The notes: generated from the letters alone by a model not told the origin. Positions 1-9,525 are shown, counted from the first letter of the stretch. The stretch: DNA of 64,000 nucleotides from Verrucomicrobium sp. (GCA_017849585.1 JAFIGT010000030.1:1-64000), one strand, 5' to 3'. Made by a program: numbers and translations.

Positions 1-2
1 CC

Positions 3-1166
3 ATCCAGTCGGACCTGCACATGAGCGATCGGCAGTATGGCAATGTCGTCAGTGTCTTTCTCATCGCCTACGCGGTCTCGTATTTTATTTCCGGCTGGCT
101 GGTAGATAAGCTGGGAGCGCGTCTCGCGCTGTTTCTCTTCCTTGTTGTGTGGGCCGCGGCAGACATGCTCTCGGGACTGGCGGCATCCGTACTGATGCTC
201 GGTGTCGCGCGCTTTTTCCTCGGGCTTGGTGAAGCAGGTGGCTACTCCACGTCGCCGAAGGTTGTCTCAGAATGGTTTCCGGCCAAGGAGCGTGGCATCG
301 TTGTTGGTCTTTATTCCATGGGAAGCGCGATCGGCGCGACGTTGGCTCCCGTCCTGGTTTTGTGGGTAGCGAGCCGTTACAGTTGGCGTGCCGCGTTCAT
401 CTGCACAGGAGTGCTAGCGTTGACGATCGCGGTTGGATGGCTGCTTTTCTATCGTACACCCGACCAGCATCCCATGATCACGGAAAAAGAGCGCGATCAT
501 TTGAAGGATTTGGGCTCATCATCGGATGAGGAGAATACGGCCGCTTTGCGTGGAGTTGAAGTCTGGCGGATGATTGTGAGGAGTCCGGTGGTATGGACGT
601 TATTGGCCGCGCGTATGTTGACCGATCCGGTCTGGTATTTTTTCCTCTTTTGGTTGCCGAAGTATCTGCATAGCGCGCGCGATTTTGATCAGCAGCATCT
701 TGCGCAAACCTGGAAAATTTATCTCGCGGCGGACATTGGCTTTCTCTTCAGCGGATTTGCTTCCGCCTGGTTGATCAAGCGTCGGCTGGAGGCTCTGGCG
801 GCACGACGGTGCGTGATGGGATTTGCGGTGATTTTCTTCCCACTCGCTCCGATAATCGCGCTGAGTAACAGCCTTTTTTGGGTCTTTGCGGTGGCGATGC
901 TGATTGCCTTTGCGCACACGACCTGGCTGGGTAGTCTCAGTACTTATATCGTCGATCTCGTGCCGCGTCCGATTCTGGGCACGACGTTTGGATTCATCGG
1001 TGCGGGCAGTGCATTGGGTGGGCTCGCGATGAACCAGGGCGTGACATGGGCCATCAGTCATTTCTCCTATACGCCGTGCTTTTACGCGATGACGTTTCTT
1101 CATCCGCTCGCATTTGCTCTGATCTGGTTGTTAACTCGGAGATCGTGGAAAGCGGCGGCGAGTTGA
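3..1166 (+). CDS. MFS transporter, ACS (anion:cation symporter) type, 5'-truncated
   Basis: Inner-membrane major facilitator with about 11-12 hydrophobic helices. The frame is open to the left edge: the codons before the first ATG at 21 read IQSDLH and fit the usual start of the family (QxDLxLSDxQYG), so the true start lies outside the window. Visible signatures are the loop 2-3 motif A (VDKLGARLALF) and the ACS hallmark GEAGGYSTSPKVVSEWFP followed by ERGIVVGLYSMGSAIG. ACS members such as hexuronate and sialate carriers import acidic sugars; the substrate here is inferred only from the neighbouring glycosidases. It converges on the next gene with 8 bp between stops. Confidence 0.9.
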   Translation: MQSDLHMSDRQYGNVVSVFLIAYAVSYFISGWLVDKLGARLALFLFLVVWAAADMLSGLAASVLMLGVARFFLGLGEAGGYSTSPKVVSEWFPAKERGIVVGLYSMGSAIGATLAPVLVLWVASRYSWRAAFICTGVLALTIAVGWLLFYRTPDQHPMITEKERDHLKDLGSSSDEENTAALRGVEVWRMIVRSPVVWTLLAARMLTDPVWYFFLFWLPKYLHSARDFDQQHLAQTWKIYLAADIGFLFSGFASAWLIKRRLEALAARRCVMGFAVIFFPLAPIIALSNSLFWVFAVAMLIAFAHTTWLGSLSTYIVDLVPRPILGTTFGFIGAGSALGGLAMNQGVTWAISHFSYTPCFYAMTFLHPLAFALIWLLTRRSWKAAAS

Positions 1167-1174
1167 TTCATTCT

Positions 1175-3190
1175 TTATTGGAAGTAATTAGGAACGCGTA
1201 ATAGTAGTCGGCCTTTTTTTGCGGGTAGAAGGATTGATCCATCGTCCCGGACGGGTAGAGGAAGATTGGTTTCGAAATCAATGACTTGGGCAGGCTTTGA
1301 CAACCTGAGGGTCTCGCCTGCAAAGCTGGAGCGCTCTTCGATCATGTCGATATCGAGTGCCTTGCGTGTGGGGATGTAATGTAGCAAGGTCAGCAGCAAA
1401 TCTGGCCCGCTTCGGCGTGGGATGGTGAGCATTGTGGTAGGCAAGCCCGAGCCAAAGTGGGGAGCGCCGATCAAGCGTTGCATGGCGGCGCGCCAGCCAT
1501 CGCGTACGGCGATGTTTCCCGATTGCCTGTATTCGCGAAAGATGGGGTCGGCGAAATAACAGAAATTGGCTCCTCCGAGTACTGCCGCGTACTTGTCGGA
1601 GTTCGCTTGCGGCGGCGTTTGAAAATGCGAGGAGAAGGTCAGATCGGTTCGGCGGAAATAGGGCAGGACACGTTCCACCCAAACCTCCACATCGCTTCCT
1701 GCTTCGACATTGTGTCCAGAGGCATACACGACACGGTCGCTGAGGGCAAGATCTGGAGAGAAGGACTCGCAAGCGCGCCAGTATGTGGGATAAAGCGTTA
1801 CCGGTCCGACACACTTAAGTTTGATGTCAGCAAGTTCACAGGTTCCTTCACGGGTGAATGCGCTGACCGAGGAGAAAATGATTTTGCCGCCCCGCGCCAG
1901 ATAGAGATCCAGGCTTCGTTTTAACGCCGGCGTCACGCTCACGGAATCGGGCAGGATCAATAATCGATAATCATCAAGTGGGCTGGCATCGTCGAGCACG
2001 GCGGCGTCGTAGTGCGATTCCTCGCACATTTGCACCACTCCTTCGAGCGATTTGTCGCATGCGGCGGACTCTCCATCCGCTGCATTGGGGGTCAGAATTC
2101 CAATGTCGAAGATCGCCTTCGATCCGAGATAAAAGGACTCGGCGGCCTCGCATTGTTTATAGACGGAACCAATCAACCGATAGGCTCCGGCATCGAGTCG
2201 GCCGCGCGGCGGGAGTTGATCGCCGACGGAATTGGCTCCGCCCATAGCCTGTGTGCGGAAGCACTCGAATTCGAGGGCCGCCTGTGGCTTCAATCCGCCG
2301 AAGTCACCCCACATTTTCTGGAAGCGACCGGTCATCCCGAGCCACGGCTTACCCCAGTTGCCGAGCGAGCGGGCGAGGCGTGGGAAGTGTTGATAGCCCC
2401 AGAATCCGGAAGGCAGGGACTCCAGCTCCCAGTGTGTTTGCAGCGAATGCCGCGTCCGCACGCCTGTCGTGGCATCGATGTAGATCGGATTAGTGGAATT
2501 ATAGAAAACCGTGATCGCGGAATTACGATCATGGATCAATTTTGTGAAGCGCCGGGCAAATGCCGTCTGGGCAAGGCACTCGAAACGGGCTTGGGTGGCG
2601 GAATCGTGTGCCATAAGTCCGTGTTGCTCGCGAAAGCGTAGGCTCGACTCGCTCCAGCATGACTGGGGATCGAAGAGGAGGATGTCGAAGAATAATCCAT
2701 CCGCAGGGTAGTTCGAGAGGATCTCCAGCACGTGCGCTTCGATGTAATCCTGATAATCCGGATGCAGGAAGTTGTTGTAGTGCCAGCCGCCGGGATGTGG
2801 AGGTAGGGAGGGATCGGCATTGCCGCAACGGGCAAAGGTACCATCGGCGCGCATTTGTCGCCACTCGGGATGTTTGGCTGCAACATCTTCTTCCCACCCG
2901 ACGGTGGTGTAGATCGGTGCCCGAATGCCGCGACGGTGCAACGCTTCGATCATCTCGCCGAGGAGATCCCGCCCCTTGAGCGCCGGGTGCTGCACTCCCG
3001 TTTTTGTTGGGTAGTAGCATTGGCCGTGGTGGCACTTGGCGAAAATGGTGACGCTGTTGACATGGGCTGATTCCATTGTCTTGGCGAAGTCTTCGGCGTC
3101 GAATTCCATGCTGACATCCGGAATGAAGGGGGATGTGTGAAAGTCCAGATGAATCTGGCGTTGGTGTGTGTAGAGGGGATGAGAATTCAT
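1175..3190 (-). CDS. GHL6-type glycoside hydrolase with beta-galactosidase trimerisation-like domain
   Basis: A 671-aa protein without an obvious signal peptide. Residues about 8-340 form a TIM-barrel-like region matching hypothetical glycosyl hydrolase 6 proteins (HGQCYYPTKTGVQHPAL, then IYTTVGWEE and HPEWRQ, then DGLFFDILLF). Residues about 365-470 look like the glutamine-amidotransferase-like trimerisation domain seen in GH42 and related enzymes (DIGILTPN, LLILPDSVSVTP, GGKIIFSS). Some relatives with this layout are alpha-L-fucosidases (GH151-like), but the substrate cannot be read here. It lies between a sugar-type MFS gene and a PEP-CTERM gene in a carbohydrate locus. No strong Shine-Dalgarno precedes the ATG. 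Confidence 0.8.
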   Translation of the reverse strand: MNSHPLYTHQRQIHLDFHTSPFIPDVSMEFDAEDFAKTMESAHVNSVTIFAKCHHGQCYYPTKTGVQHPALKGRDLLGEMIEALHRRGIRAPIYTTVGWEEDVAAKHPEWRQMRADGTFARCGNADPSLPPHPGGWHYNNFLHPDYQDYIEAHVLEILSNYPADGLFFDILLFDPQSCWSESSLRFREQHGLMAHDSATQARFECLAQTAFARRFTKLIHDRNSAITVFYNSTNPIYIDATTGVRTRHSLQTHWELESLPSGFWGYQHFPRLARSLGNWGKPWLGMTGRFQKMWGDFGGLKPQAALEFECFRTQAMGGANSVGDQLPPRGRLDAGAYRLIGSVYKQCEAAESFYLGSKAIFDIGILTPNAADGESAACDKSLEGVVQMCEESHYDAAVLDDASPLDDYRLLILPDSVSVTPALKRSLDLYLARGGKIIFSSVSAFTREGTCELADIKLKCVGPVTLYPTYWRACESFSPDLALSDRVVYASGHNVEAGSDVEVWVERVLPYFRRTDLTFSSHFQTPPQANSDKYAAVLGGANFCYFADPIFREYRQSGNIAVRDGWRAAMQRLIGAPHFGSGLPTTMLTIPRRSGPDLLLTLLHYIPTRKALDIDMIEERSSFAGETLRLSKPAQVIDFETNLPLPVRDDGSILLPAKKGRLLLRVPNYFQ

Positions 3191-3243
3191 AAAATGTGCT
3201 CTGAAATAAGGCCCGGTCCCCGTGGTTTCCTAGAAACGGCAAA

Positions 3244-3275
3244 GCAGAGTGCGGGATTTTTCCACCGCACTCTGC
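3244..3275 (-). terminator. Probable hairpin terminator after the PEP-CTERM gene
   Basis: An 11-bp perfect stem (GCAGAGTGCGG, 3244-3254, pairing with 3265-3275) with a 10-nt loop lies 26 bp past the stop of the minus-strand PEP-CTERM gene. The following T run is short (CTTTGCC), so termination strength is uncertain. Confidence 0.6.
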
Positions 3276-3301
3276 AGCCTGGACGAATGCTTCGTTTAAA
3301 G

Positions 3302-4225
3302 TTACGCCAAAGCGAGGGATCCATTCCGTCTCTTTTCCCGGCATAGAACAATGGCACCTACGAGGGAGAGAATCAGCAAGGCGACCGTGCTGGGCTCGGG
3401 GACAACGGTGACGGTAATATTGTCAAAGGTGATATCTCCGTTTGATCCGCTGGAGAACAGCCCGATGGAATCAAAGGTGGAGATGATGCTCGATGTGGTA
3501 CGGGTTACTGTGTTGCCGTTGGCGATCAGGGTGATATCCATTTCGGTGGCGGAGACATATTGCAACGTCAGACTGACGGCATAAGTTGTACCCGTCGAGG
3601 TGGCTGCGCTACCCGACAACGAACCGAGGGTGGAGTAACTCGTGCCGCCAAAGAGCGAGTTCGTCAAAACGGGGGAGACGCCGTCTCGTTGGGAGATGGC
3701 AATGCCGCTCGGATCCAGCGCCGACTGGAGCGAATAGAACCCCGCATAGCCGGTGTAGTGCGTAAAGGCGCTATTGGTCAGAGTTGTTGTATCACCCGTC
3801 AAGTAGTTGCTGCCCGGGGTCACTCCATTTGAATTAAACAATCCGAAGCGCAGCCCCTGTCGTGCCGACGCGGCTCCCGGGGTAATCGTGTCGGTAACGG
3901 AGAAGGTGAGGGTGATTGAAGAGCCAATGGTCAGCGTAGTGGGCGTGAAGTAACTTACCGTGATGAAGGCATTGCCGGCAGTTGATGGGCTGATGGTGTA
4001 TCCCGTGGTGGCGCTGACCGTTCCCGTGGCAGAGCCCAACTGATACCATGTGGCGGAATTGGGCAGATTTTGCGTCGACCGTTCACCGTCCGCAAAAGAA
4101 TCGCTCACGACGGTCGTGGCAGCGAACCCCGGTTGAAGGACGAGACCCATCCCGAGCGTCAGACAGGCAATGAGACCCTTCAGAAAAGAAGGGTGCCGAT
4201 TCGATATGACTTTTGAAGCATTCAT
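3302..4225 (-). CDS. PEP-CTERM sorting domain protein
   Basis: A 307-aa exported protein. It has a basic N-terminus and hydrophobic signal segment ending near PGFAATT, a Ser/Thr/Gly-rich beta-strand body, and the C-terminal tripartite signal VPEPSTVALLILSLVGAIV followed by the basic tail CREKRRNG. PEP-CTERM proteins are processed by an exosortase/EpsH-type enzyme and go to the outer surface or matrix. The ATG at 4225 was chosen because AAAGG lies 8 nt upstream and the signal peptide begins right after it; the frame stays open to 4291. The ligand of the body domain is not recognised. It is divergent from the LacI regulator and may be under its control. Confidence 0.85.
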   Translation of the reverse strand: MNASKVISNRHPSFLKGLIACLTLGMGLVLQPGFAATTVVSDSFADGERSTQNLPNSATWYQLGSATGTVSATTGYTISPSTAGNAFITVSYFTPTTLTIGSSITLTFSVTDTITPGAASARQGLRFGLFNSNGVTPGSNYLTGDTTTLTNSAFTHYTGYAGFYSLQSALDPSGIAISQRDGVSPVLTNSLFGGTSYSTLGSLSGSAATSTGTTYAVSLTLQYVSATEMDITLIANGNTVTRTTSSIISTFDSIGLFSSGSNGDITFDNITVTVVPEPSTVALLILSLVGAIVLCREKRRNGSLALA

Positions 4226-4394
4226 GTATTGGCCTTTCGATGCGATTAGAATTATTGCAGTTATACTTGACTTTCTATCAATAAAAGACAATACTTTTAT
4301 TATAAATCAATTTTTAATCTAAACTTTACTCATAACATGCTTATAAAAAGCAAGATAAACAAAAAATAAAAATTAACGAAAGTATTTTCCAAAT
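4226..4394. promoter_or_regulatory. AT-rich divergent promoter region with inverted repeat
   Basis: This 169-bp gap between the divergent PEP-CTERM and LacI genes is strikingly AT-rich. It contains the perfect inverted repeat ATAAAAG-N6-CTTTTAT (4281-4300), next to a TTGACT hexamer at 4267-4272. The position fits an operator or overlapping promoters for both genes. The repeat lacks the central CG usual for LacI-family sites, so its role is inference. Confidence 0.4.
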
Positions 4395-5453
4395 ATGTCA
4401 AATTTAGATCAATCAAATCAAATAATTTCGTTAGATCGCATTTCGGACATATGCGGCGTTTCGATCGGTACGGTTTCCAAGGCTCTTAGTGGCAAGCCTG
4501 GTGTGCGTAGTACCACGCGCCAACGTATCCTCAGTGTCGCCGAGCGGTACCGCTACCGCCCGAATCGCCTTGTTCACGCCATTCAGAAGGGCCGGAGCAT
4601 GACGGTCGGTCTTACTTGCCGGAACTTTGGTGATGAGTTCGGTGGTCGTATCATGAGCGGCATGCTCGATGTGCTTTTCCATGCGAAATACGATCCCATC
4701 GTCATTAGTTGGGAGTTGAGCGTGAATGAGGGGGTGCGTGCGTTGCGCTCGCTGACGGAGCGGCGTGTGGACGGCATTCTCATGTTCCCGCCGGCAGAGT
4801 TGCCGACCGATCCGTACCTCGAAGAGTTGCGTATTTTCAATGGGCCGATCGTTGTTGTTGATCAGATGTGGCCCGGTTGCCGTTACGATTTCTATGGCAG
4901 TCAGGATGTGGAAGGGGCTGACGCCGTCACGGAGCATCTGATTAAGCTGGGGCACCGCAAAATCGCGCACCTTCAGCTCTCGAATGTGAGCACGGGACAG
5001 AGCCGTCTGGAAGGATTTCAGCGAGCCATGATCCGGCACGGTATTGCCATTCATGCAAAGTGGCTGCCTGGAGTTGAACACTACGGTAGCGACGAGCCCT
5101 ATAAAATTGCTCGCGAATTGCTTTCTTCCTCGGAGCGACCTACGGCGATTGTGGCGTTCAATGATCCGGTTGCCATGCAGGTTCTCGCGGCCGCGCATGA
5201 CTTGGGGTTGCGCGTGCCAGAGGATCTCTCGGTCACTGGTTTTGGTGATCTGGATGCGACGCGGCATTTGCGTCCCATGCTCACTACCGTGGCGCAAAAT
5301 CCTATAGCCATCGGACGCAAGGCGGCCGAGCGCTTGCTGCAACGAATTGATGCGAACTCAGCGTCTCCCGGAATGGCTGCCCATGAGCCGCTGCAGGAAC
5401 TTCTGCCGGTGGATGTGGTGGTGCGTCAATCAACCGGCCCTGTCAGCCGATAA
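4395..5453 (+). CDS. LacI-family transcriptional regulator
   Basis: A 352-aa repressor-type regulator. Residues 13-65 form the LacI helix-turn-helix and hinge (LDRISDICGVSIGTVSKALS, then TTRQRILSVAERYRYRPNRL). The rest is a periplasmic-binding-protein-like effector domain (MTVGLTC, RVDGILMFPP, IVVVDQMWPG, AIVAFNDPVAMQVLAAAHDLGLRVPEDLSVTGFGD). Family members bind a sugar or sugar phosphate and control nearby uptake and hydrolase genes. Here the likely targets are the divergent PEP-CTERM gene and the downstream secreted-protein run, which starts 23 bp after its stop. The leader is very AT-rich with no clear Shine-Dalgarno. Confidence 0.93.
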   Translation: MSNLDQSNQIISLDRISDICGVSIGTVSKALSGKPGVRSTTRQRILSVAERYRYRPNRLVHAIQKGRSMTVGLTCRNFGDEFGGRIMSGMLDVLFHAKYDPIVISWELSVNEGVRALRSLTERRVDGILMFPPAELPTDPYLEELRIFNGPIVVVDQMWPGCRYDFYGSQDVEGADAVTEHLIKLGHRKIAHLQLSNVSTGQSRLEGFQRAMIRHGIAIHAKWLPGVEHYGSDEPYKIARELLSSSERPTAIVAFNDPVAMQVLAAAHDLGLRVPEDLSVTGFGDLDATRHLRPMLTTVAQNPIAIGRKAAERLLQRIDANSASPGMAAHEPLQELLPVDVVVRQSTGPVSR

Positions 5454-5476
5454 TGTAACCAATATATGGAGTGCTT

Positions 5477-6118
5477 ATGGAATCTTCCCTCATAGTCTCC
5501 TCATTTCTGTGTCGCCGTACTCGCGCGGCCACGTTGATTGAAATCCTCGTAGTGGTGGCGATTATCGCCGGACTCGTCGGACTGCTTATTCCCGGGCTGG
5601 CCCGGGTGCGTGATACCATGGCGACGACGCGATGCACCTCCAATCTTCGTCAAATTTACATGTCCAGTTCTGCCTGGTCGGCGGAAAACGACGGTTGGGT
5701 CCCGCAGGCGTTGTGGTATCAGACCAATAATACCAAGCTCAATCTGCGCAATTTCGGGTTGACCGATCAGATTCTGACGTGTCGGGAGGCGCGGACCACG
5801 AACAGTTACGGTATCAATATCCGGCTTGTCACGGGAGGTTCGTCGATGTGGGGCCCCAGTGATGTGTTCTACTACAACCACGGTCGTTACAAGATCGGGG
5901 CCTTGTCGGCTGCTACCACTCTTTTCTTTACGGAGACAATCTATGGTTCCGGCAAGGGAGGGTATTACCTGGCTCATCCGAGCTATATGAATTATCCCCA
6001 TCAGACCAATGCCAATGTTCTCTATATAGACGGCCATGTAGAAAAACAGTCTTCCTCTGCACTCACCAATATCACCACCTTTACCCGGGGAATTCCCGAT
6101 CAGGAAACCAGCTTATGA
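5477..6118 (+). CDS. Type II secretion / pseudopilin-like protein with N-methylation motif and H-X9-DG
   Basis: A 213-aa protein with a prepilin-type leader (basic CRRTRAA followed by TLIEILVVVAIIAGLVGLLI), in which T-L-I-E replaces the usual F-T-L-I/V-E. A C-terminal H-X9-DG motif (HQTNANVLYIDG) marks the large pseudopilin-like families of Verrucomicrobia, Lentisphaerae and Planctomycetes. The ATG at 5477 was chosen because GGAG lies 5 nt upstream; an in-frame GTG at 5471 falls inside that site. It follows the LacI gene by 23 bp and overlaps the next gene by ATGA, so the two are translationally coupled. Its function beyond export or surface assembly is unknown. Confidence 0.85.
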   Translation: MESSLIVSSFLCRRTRAATLIEILVVVAIIAGLVGLLIPGLARVRDTMATTRCTSNLRQIYMSSSAWSAENDGWVPQALWYQTNNTKLNLRNFGLTDQILTCREARTTNSYGINIRLVTGGSSMWGPSDVFYYNHGRYKIGALSAATTLFFTETIYGSGKGGYYLAHPSYMNYPHQTNANVLYIDGHVEKQSSSALTNITTFTRGIPDQETSL

Positions 6119-6747
6119 AAAAAATCCTCCTTCTCCTTTCTCTCCTTTCACTCATCGTTCACACTCAAGGTCAGGAACTATTGGCCAAATACGATTTTGA
6201 ATCTGACGCCAAGTGGTTGCCCAAATGGGGCGCAGGACTTGGCTCCAAGTATGCGCCAGCCACGGGGTGGAAAAAACCGTTTGTGGTCACGCTTGAAAAG
6301 GGGGATTCCCATTCCGGTGATGCCTGTCTCAAGATGGAGATTCTCGAATCAGTGCCGGGCGAGAAGATTCTCCATACCGATGTTTTTGCAATCCCTGCTC
6401 CCGATGAGGGCAAGAAGGTACGTGTTACCGTCTGCTTCTATGTCCGCACCCAGGGTCTTGCGGAGAAAAGCCTCCACCTGCGCGGCTTAGAGAAGGATGA
6501 ATCCAATAAGACGTTGAAAATGGTCGGCGATTCCAAGTCGCTGGTCGCCATCCCGCTCAATGCAGAGTGGACCGAGGTGCGCTGGACGGGGGCACTGAAT
6601 CCGAGGACGCGCGGTTTGATGATCATGCTGGCGGTTACCTCGACAGACGCACCTGCTGCCTTCTGGCTGGATGACCTGTCGGTTGAAATAGCGCCGGAGT
6701 CGGCTCCGGCCGCCGCTACAACGCCTGCGCCCACGCCGGCGCAGTGA
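6115..6747 (+). CDS. Secreted carbohydrate-binding-like protein with Pro/Ala tail
   Basis: A 210-aa exported protein. The signal peptide is MKKILLLLSLLSLIVHTQGQ. The body looks like a beta-sandwich of the CBM4/9 or discoidin kind: it begins with YDFESDAKWLPKW, has HSGDACLKMEI and VRVTVCFYVRT strands, and ends in AAFWLDDLSVE, a phrase typical of such modules. The C-terminus is a low-complexity Pro/Ala/Thr tail. Its start overlaps the stop of the pseudopilin-like gene by 4 bp and it precedes the clan GH-A hydrolase by 34 bp. It probably binds the glycan handled by this locus; the specific ligand is unknown. Confidence 0.7.
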   Translation: MKKILLLLSLLSLIVHTQGQELLAKYDFESDAKWLPKWGAGLGSKYAPATGWKKPFVVTLEKGDSHSGDACLKMEILESVPGEKILHTDVFAIPAPDEGKKVRVTVCFYVRTQGLAEKSLHLRGLEKDESNKTLKMVGDSKSLVAIPLNAEWTEVRWTGALNPRTRGLMIMLAVTSTDAPAAFWLDDLSVEIAPESAPAAATTPAPTPAQ

Positions 6748-6781
6748 GAATCCGGTTCAATTCTGATTTGATTTTTTCACA

Positions 6782-9472
6782 ATGAAAGCACCTGATTTGA
6801 TTTGTTGGGGCGTCCTGGGAATTTTCGGCAGTGTGAGTGGATATAGTCAGACTGTTTCGGCACCAGCTGCGTCTCCCGCTCCTGCGGCAGTAACGACCTC
6901 CACATTAAGCTCTGGCGTAAAAGGCAATATCTTTACTGCAAATGAAGGAACTCTTGCCCTGCGGCTTGCCAATCCCGAGACTGTCACCGGAGGAAAAGTC
7001 ATCTTGCGTGACGAGAACGGCAAGGCCACCACGCTACCTCTTGCCGCTGGAGTGGGGGATCTCACGATTCCACTCGTGGGCAAGGGATACTATGCAATTG
7101 AAGCGGAAATCTGGCGCGAATCCGCTAAGGAAAAATTCACCACGACAGCCGCCGTTGTAGGACCATTGCTTGACGATGCAGTGCGCATGAAATCACCTCT
7201 TGGCTTATGGACCGTGCAAGGCGATCCAGATCTCGTGGTGGCGGCAGGGGCGCGTTGGAATCGCGACATGACTTCGATGAAAGACAGTCCGCAGGAATAC
7301 CTGACACGGTCCATCTCCGGCCCCGTTAAGCCACAGCCCCCGCAAGCTCGCTTCACCAACGTAGGGGTCATTTCGTTTGGTCTGCCGTTATGGATTTATG
7401 ATCTTCCTGCTGATTATCAGAAAAAGGGATTTGCCAATCCGTTTCAGAAGCCGCGCGATTGGGAACAGCTTCGACAACTAGTCAAAGCCTACGTCGTCGA
7501 ACATCCGAAGCGGGCGGAATTCCCCAGCTATTTTGAACTTTATAACGAACCGGAATGGGCTTGGAAGGGTGTCAAGGAGGATCTCGTCAAATTCCAGCAA
7601 GTTGTCGCTGACGCTATCAAGGAAGTGCGTCCAGACGTGCAGGTTCTCGGTCCCGGCTTCTCCACCATTCGCATCAAAGACCCGGCGCGTCTTGATCTGG
7701 AAACGGTTCACCGATTAGGACTCCTTGAACATCTCGATGGACTGGTGCTGCATGCCTACGTGGATGGCAGTGAGCCGGAAGGAGAGTTCATCCGCCGTGT
7801 CATGGAATTGCAGGAATGGCTGGTTAAAGTAGGCAAGCCAAGCTTTCCGATCCATCTCACCGAGTTCGGCTGGTGTACGTTGCCCGGCACATGGCAAAAG
7901 CCGGTAAGCGAACTGACGCAAGCTCAGTATGCCGTTCGCTCGCTGACCCTGCTTGCGGCGCTGGGTATAAAAAATTCCACCTACTTCTGTCTCGCATTCA
8001 AGTCTGGTCCCAATGCCGGAGAGCGTTCCTTCTCGATTGTTCACGAGAATTCCACGCCCAAACCGGCGTATGCCTCGTACTCAAACCTCGCGCGTTGGCT
8101 GGCTGGAACAGAGCCGAAAGGACGCTGGTACACACTCAGCCCCACCACGAATCTCGTCTTGTTCAAGAAAGACGGTGGCTATATCGCGATCATCTGGGAT
8201 GTGCAGCACGATCAGTCACTAGCCCTGCCATTTGCCGTCACGCGAATGGAAGATATGATGGGCCGTGCCTTGCCAAGGAATCCAAAGTTGGCCATTAACG
8301 CCAGCCCCACGTTCCTCGCGCTCAGCGGTGATGTTCCATATGATCCGACCATGCTTCCAGAAATTCGTGTCATGCGTGGCACCTCGCATACCTTGCCTCT
8401 CGATCCCAAACTTTCGTGGATTTCCAGCGGCGCACTTCAGGTGGCGGACGGAAAAATCGAAACCAAACCCGAGACCCCCAACGGCAAGTACGTTCTTCTT
8501 GCCAAGGCGGAGGCCGGGTGGAACGCGCAGCCAGTGGAAGTGGTGCCACCGCTGGAAGTGGGTACCCTCGCATTGCAGTGGCCGCTCGGTGGAGACCCAT
8601 CACTTTCCATTCCCGCCAAATCGTGGGCCCCACAACCTCTGTCGGCTCGAGTAACGGCGAAACTGGAAAAATCCTCGGATTTTTTCCTGCCGGATACGCG
8701 TATTGAACCCAACCAGAAGGCCACCATGCAGGTGCCGCTCAAGGGGCTTGTGGAAGGTCGGCGCTACCAGGGAAAACTCCTCGTGGAGAGCCGGGACGGA
8801 CAACATCGTGATCGAGTAACGCTGCCGCTGGATTTCACTCTCCTCTCGTCGCGACTGCTGCCCGACAGCCAGAAGCCAAACTGGAACCAAATTCCTCCGG
8901 TCGACTTCACGGCGTGGAGTCCATTTGGTCCCGCGACCGACCCGGCGCATTCCTCCGCCACGTTCCAATCGGCCTACAATCGTCAGGGACTGCATCTCCG
9001 CATACAGGTCCGCGAAGACAATCATATACAGGATAAGAGTCCCGAAGCGCTTTTCTCGCAGGATTCCATCCAACTTGGCTTCGATCCCGATGTGGAAAAG
9101 ACATGGGAAGCCAATGACCTTTTCGGCCTCAAGGGACATCGCATCTTTGAATACGGCGTAGCTTGGAACGGCAAGGAGACGATGAATTGGCGTTGGATCT
9201 CCTATTTGCCGGAACTGCCGGTAGGCTGTAGCGAGCCGCGCATCGTTACCAACGTGTCGCGCACTGGAAACATCACCGACTACCAGATCTTCTTCCCCTG
9301 GGAAGTATTCGGCTTGAAAGAAATGCCCAAGCAAGGCTCCGCCTTCGGTCTTTCCATTGCCGTGACAGATGTCGATCCGTCTGTACCGCACGTCCGCAAA
9401 GGAATGAGGCTCTTCGATGGTATTGTCGACGATAAAAATCCGGAACGATTTGGTCGCCTCTGGCTACGTTAG
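6782..9472 (+). CDS. Large secreted glycoside hydrolase, clan GH-A type, with C-terminal CBM9-like domain
   Basis: An 896-aa exported enzyme with signal peptide near residues 1-22 and a Pro/Ala linker. The catalytic TIM barrel spans about 130-450, with NEPEW placing a likely acid/base at E256 and LTEFGW placing a likely nucleophile at E361, as in clan GH-A families such as GH39 and GH5. Middle regions look beta-rich. Residues about 700-890 resemble a family 9 carbohydrate-binding module (SAYNRQGLHLRIQVREDN, QDSIQLGFDPD, TDYQIFFPWEVFGL). The family cannot be assigned with certainty. It closes the plus-strand secreted run started by the pseudopilin-like gene; the integrated element begins 32 bp after its stop. 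Confidence 0.8.
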   Translation: MKAPDLICWGVLGIFGSVSGYSQTVSAPAASPAPAAVTTSTLSSGVKGNIFTANEGTLALRLANPETVTGGKVILRDENGKATTLPLAAGVGDLTIPLVGKGYYAIEAEIWRESAKEKFTTTAAVVGPLLDDAVRMKSPLGLWTVQGDPDLVVAAGARWNRDMTSMKDSPQEYLTRSISGPVKPQPPQARFTNVGVISFGLPLWIYDLPADYQKKGFANPFQKPRDWEQLRQLVKAYVVEHPKRAEFPSYFELYNEPEWAWKGVKEDLVKFQQVVADAIKEVRPDVQVLGPGFSTIRIKDPARLDLETVHRLGLLEHLDGLVLHAYVDGSEPEGEFIRRVMELQEWLVKVGKPSFPIHLTEFGWCTLPGTWQKPVSELTQAQYAVRSLTLLAALGIKNSTYFCLAFKSGPNAGERSFSIVHENSTPKPAYASYSNLARWLAGTEPKGRWYTLSPTTNLVLFKKDGGYIAIIWDVQHDQSLALPFAVTRMEDMMGRALPRNPKLAINASPTFLALSGDVPYDPTMLPEIRVMRGTSHTLPLDPKLSWISSGALQVADGKIETKPETPNGKYVLLAKAEAGWNAQPVEVVPPLEVGTLALQWPLGGDPSLSIPAKSWAPQPLSARVTAKLEKSSDFFLPDTRIEPNQKATMQVPLKGLVEGRRYQGKLLVESRDGQHRDRVTLPLDFTLLSSRLLPDSQKPNWNQIPPVDFTAWSPFGPATDPAHSSATFQSAYNRQGLHLRIQVREDNHIQDKSPEALFSQDSIQLGFDPDVEKTWEANDLFGLKGHRIFEYGVAWNGKETMNWRWISYLPELPVGCSEPRIVTNVSRTGNITDYQIFFPWEVFGLKEMPKQGSAFGLSIAVTDVDPSVPHVRKGMRLFDGIVDDKNPERFGRLWLR

Positions 9473-9504
9473 GAAGAAATGCTCGCCTTCCTATTTTCGA
9501 AAAG

Positions 9505-9525
9505 AAGCGGACGAGGTAGGATTCG
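9505..9525 (-). repeat. Distal attachment site (copy of tRNA-Ser 3' end)
   Basis: A 21-bp perfect copy of 16011-16031, which covers the last 18 nt of tRNA-Ser plus 3 flanking bases. Identity stops abruptly on both sides. It lies 32 bp after the stop of the upstream glycoside hydrolase and marks the end of the element away from the integrase. Confidence 0.88.
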
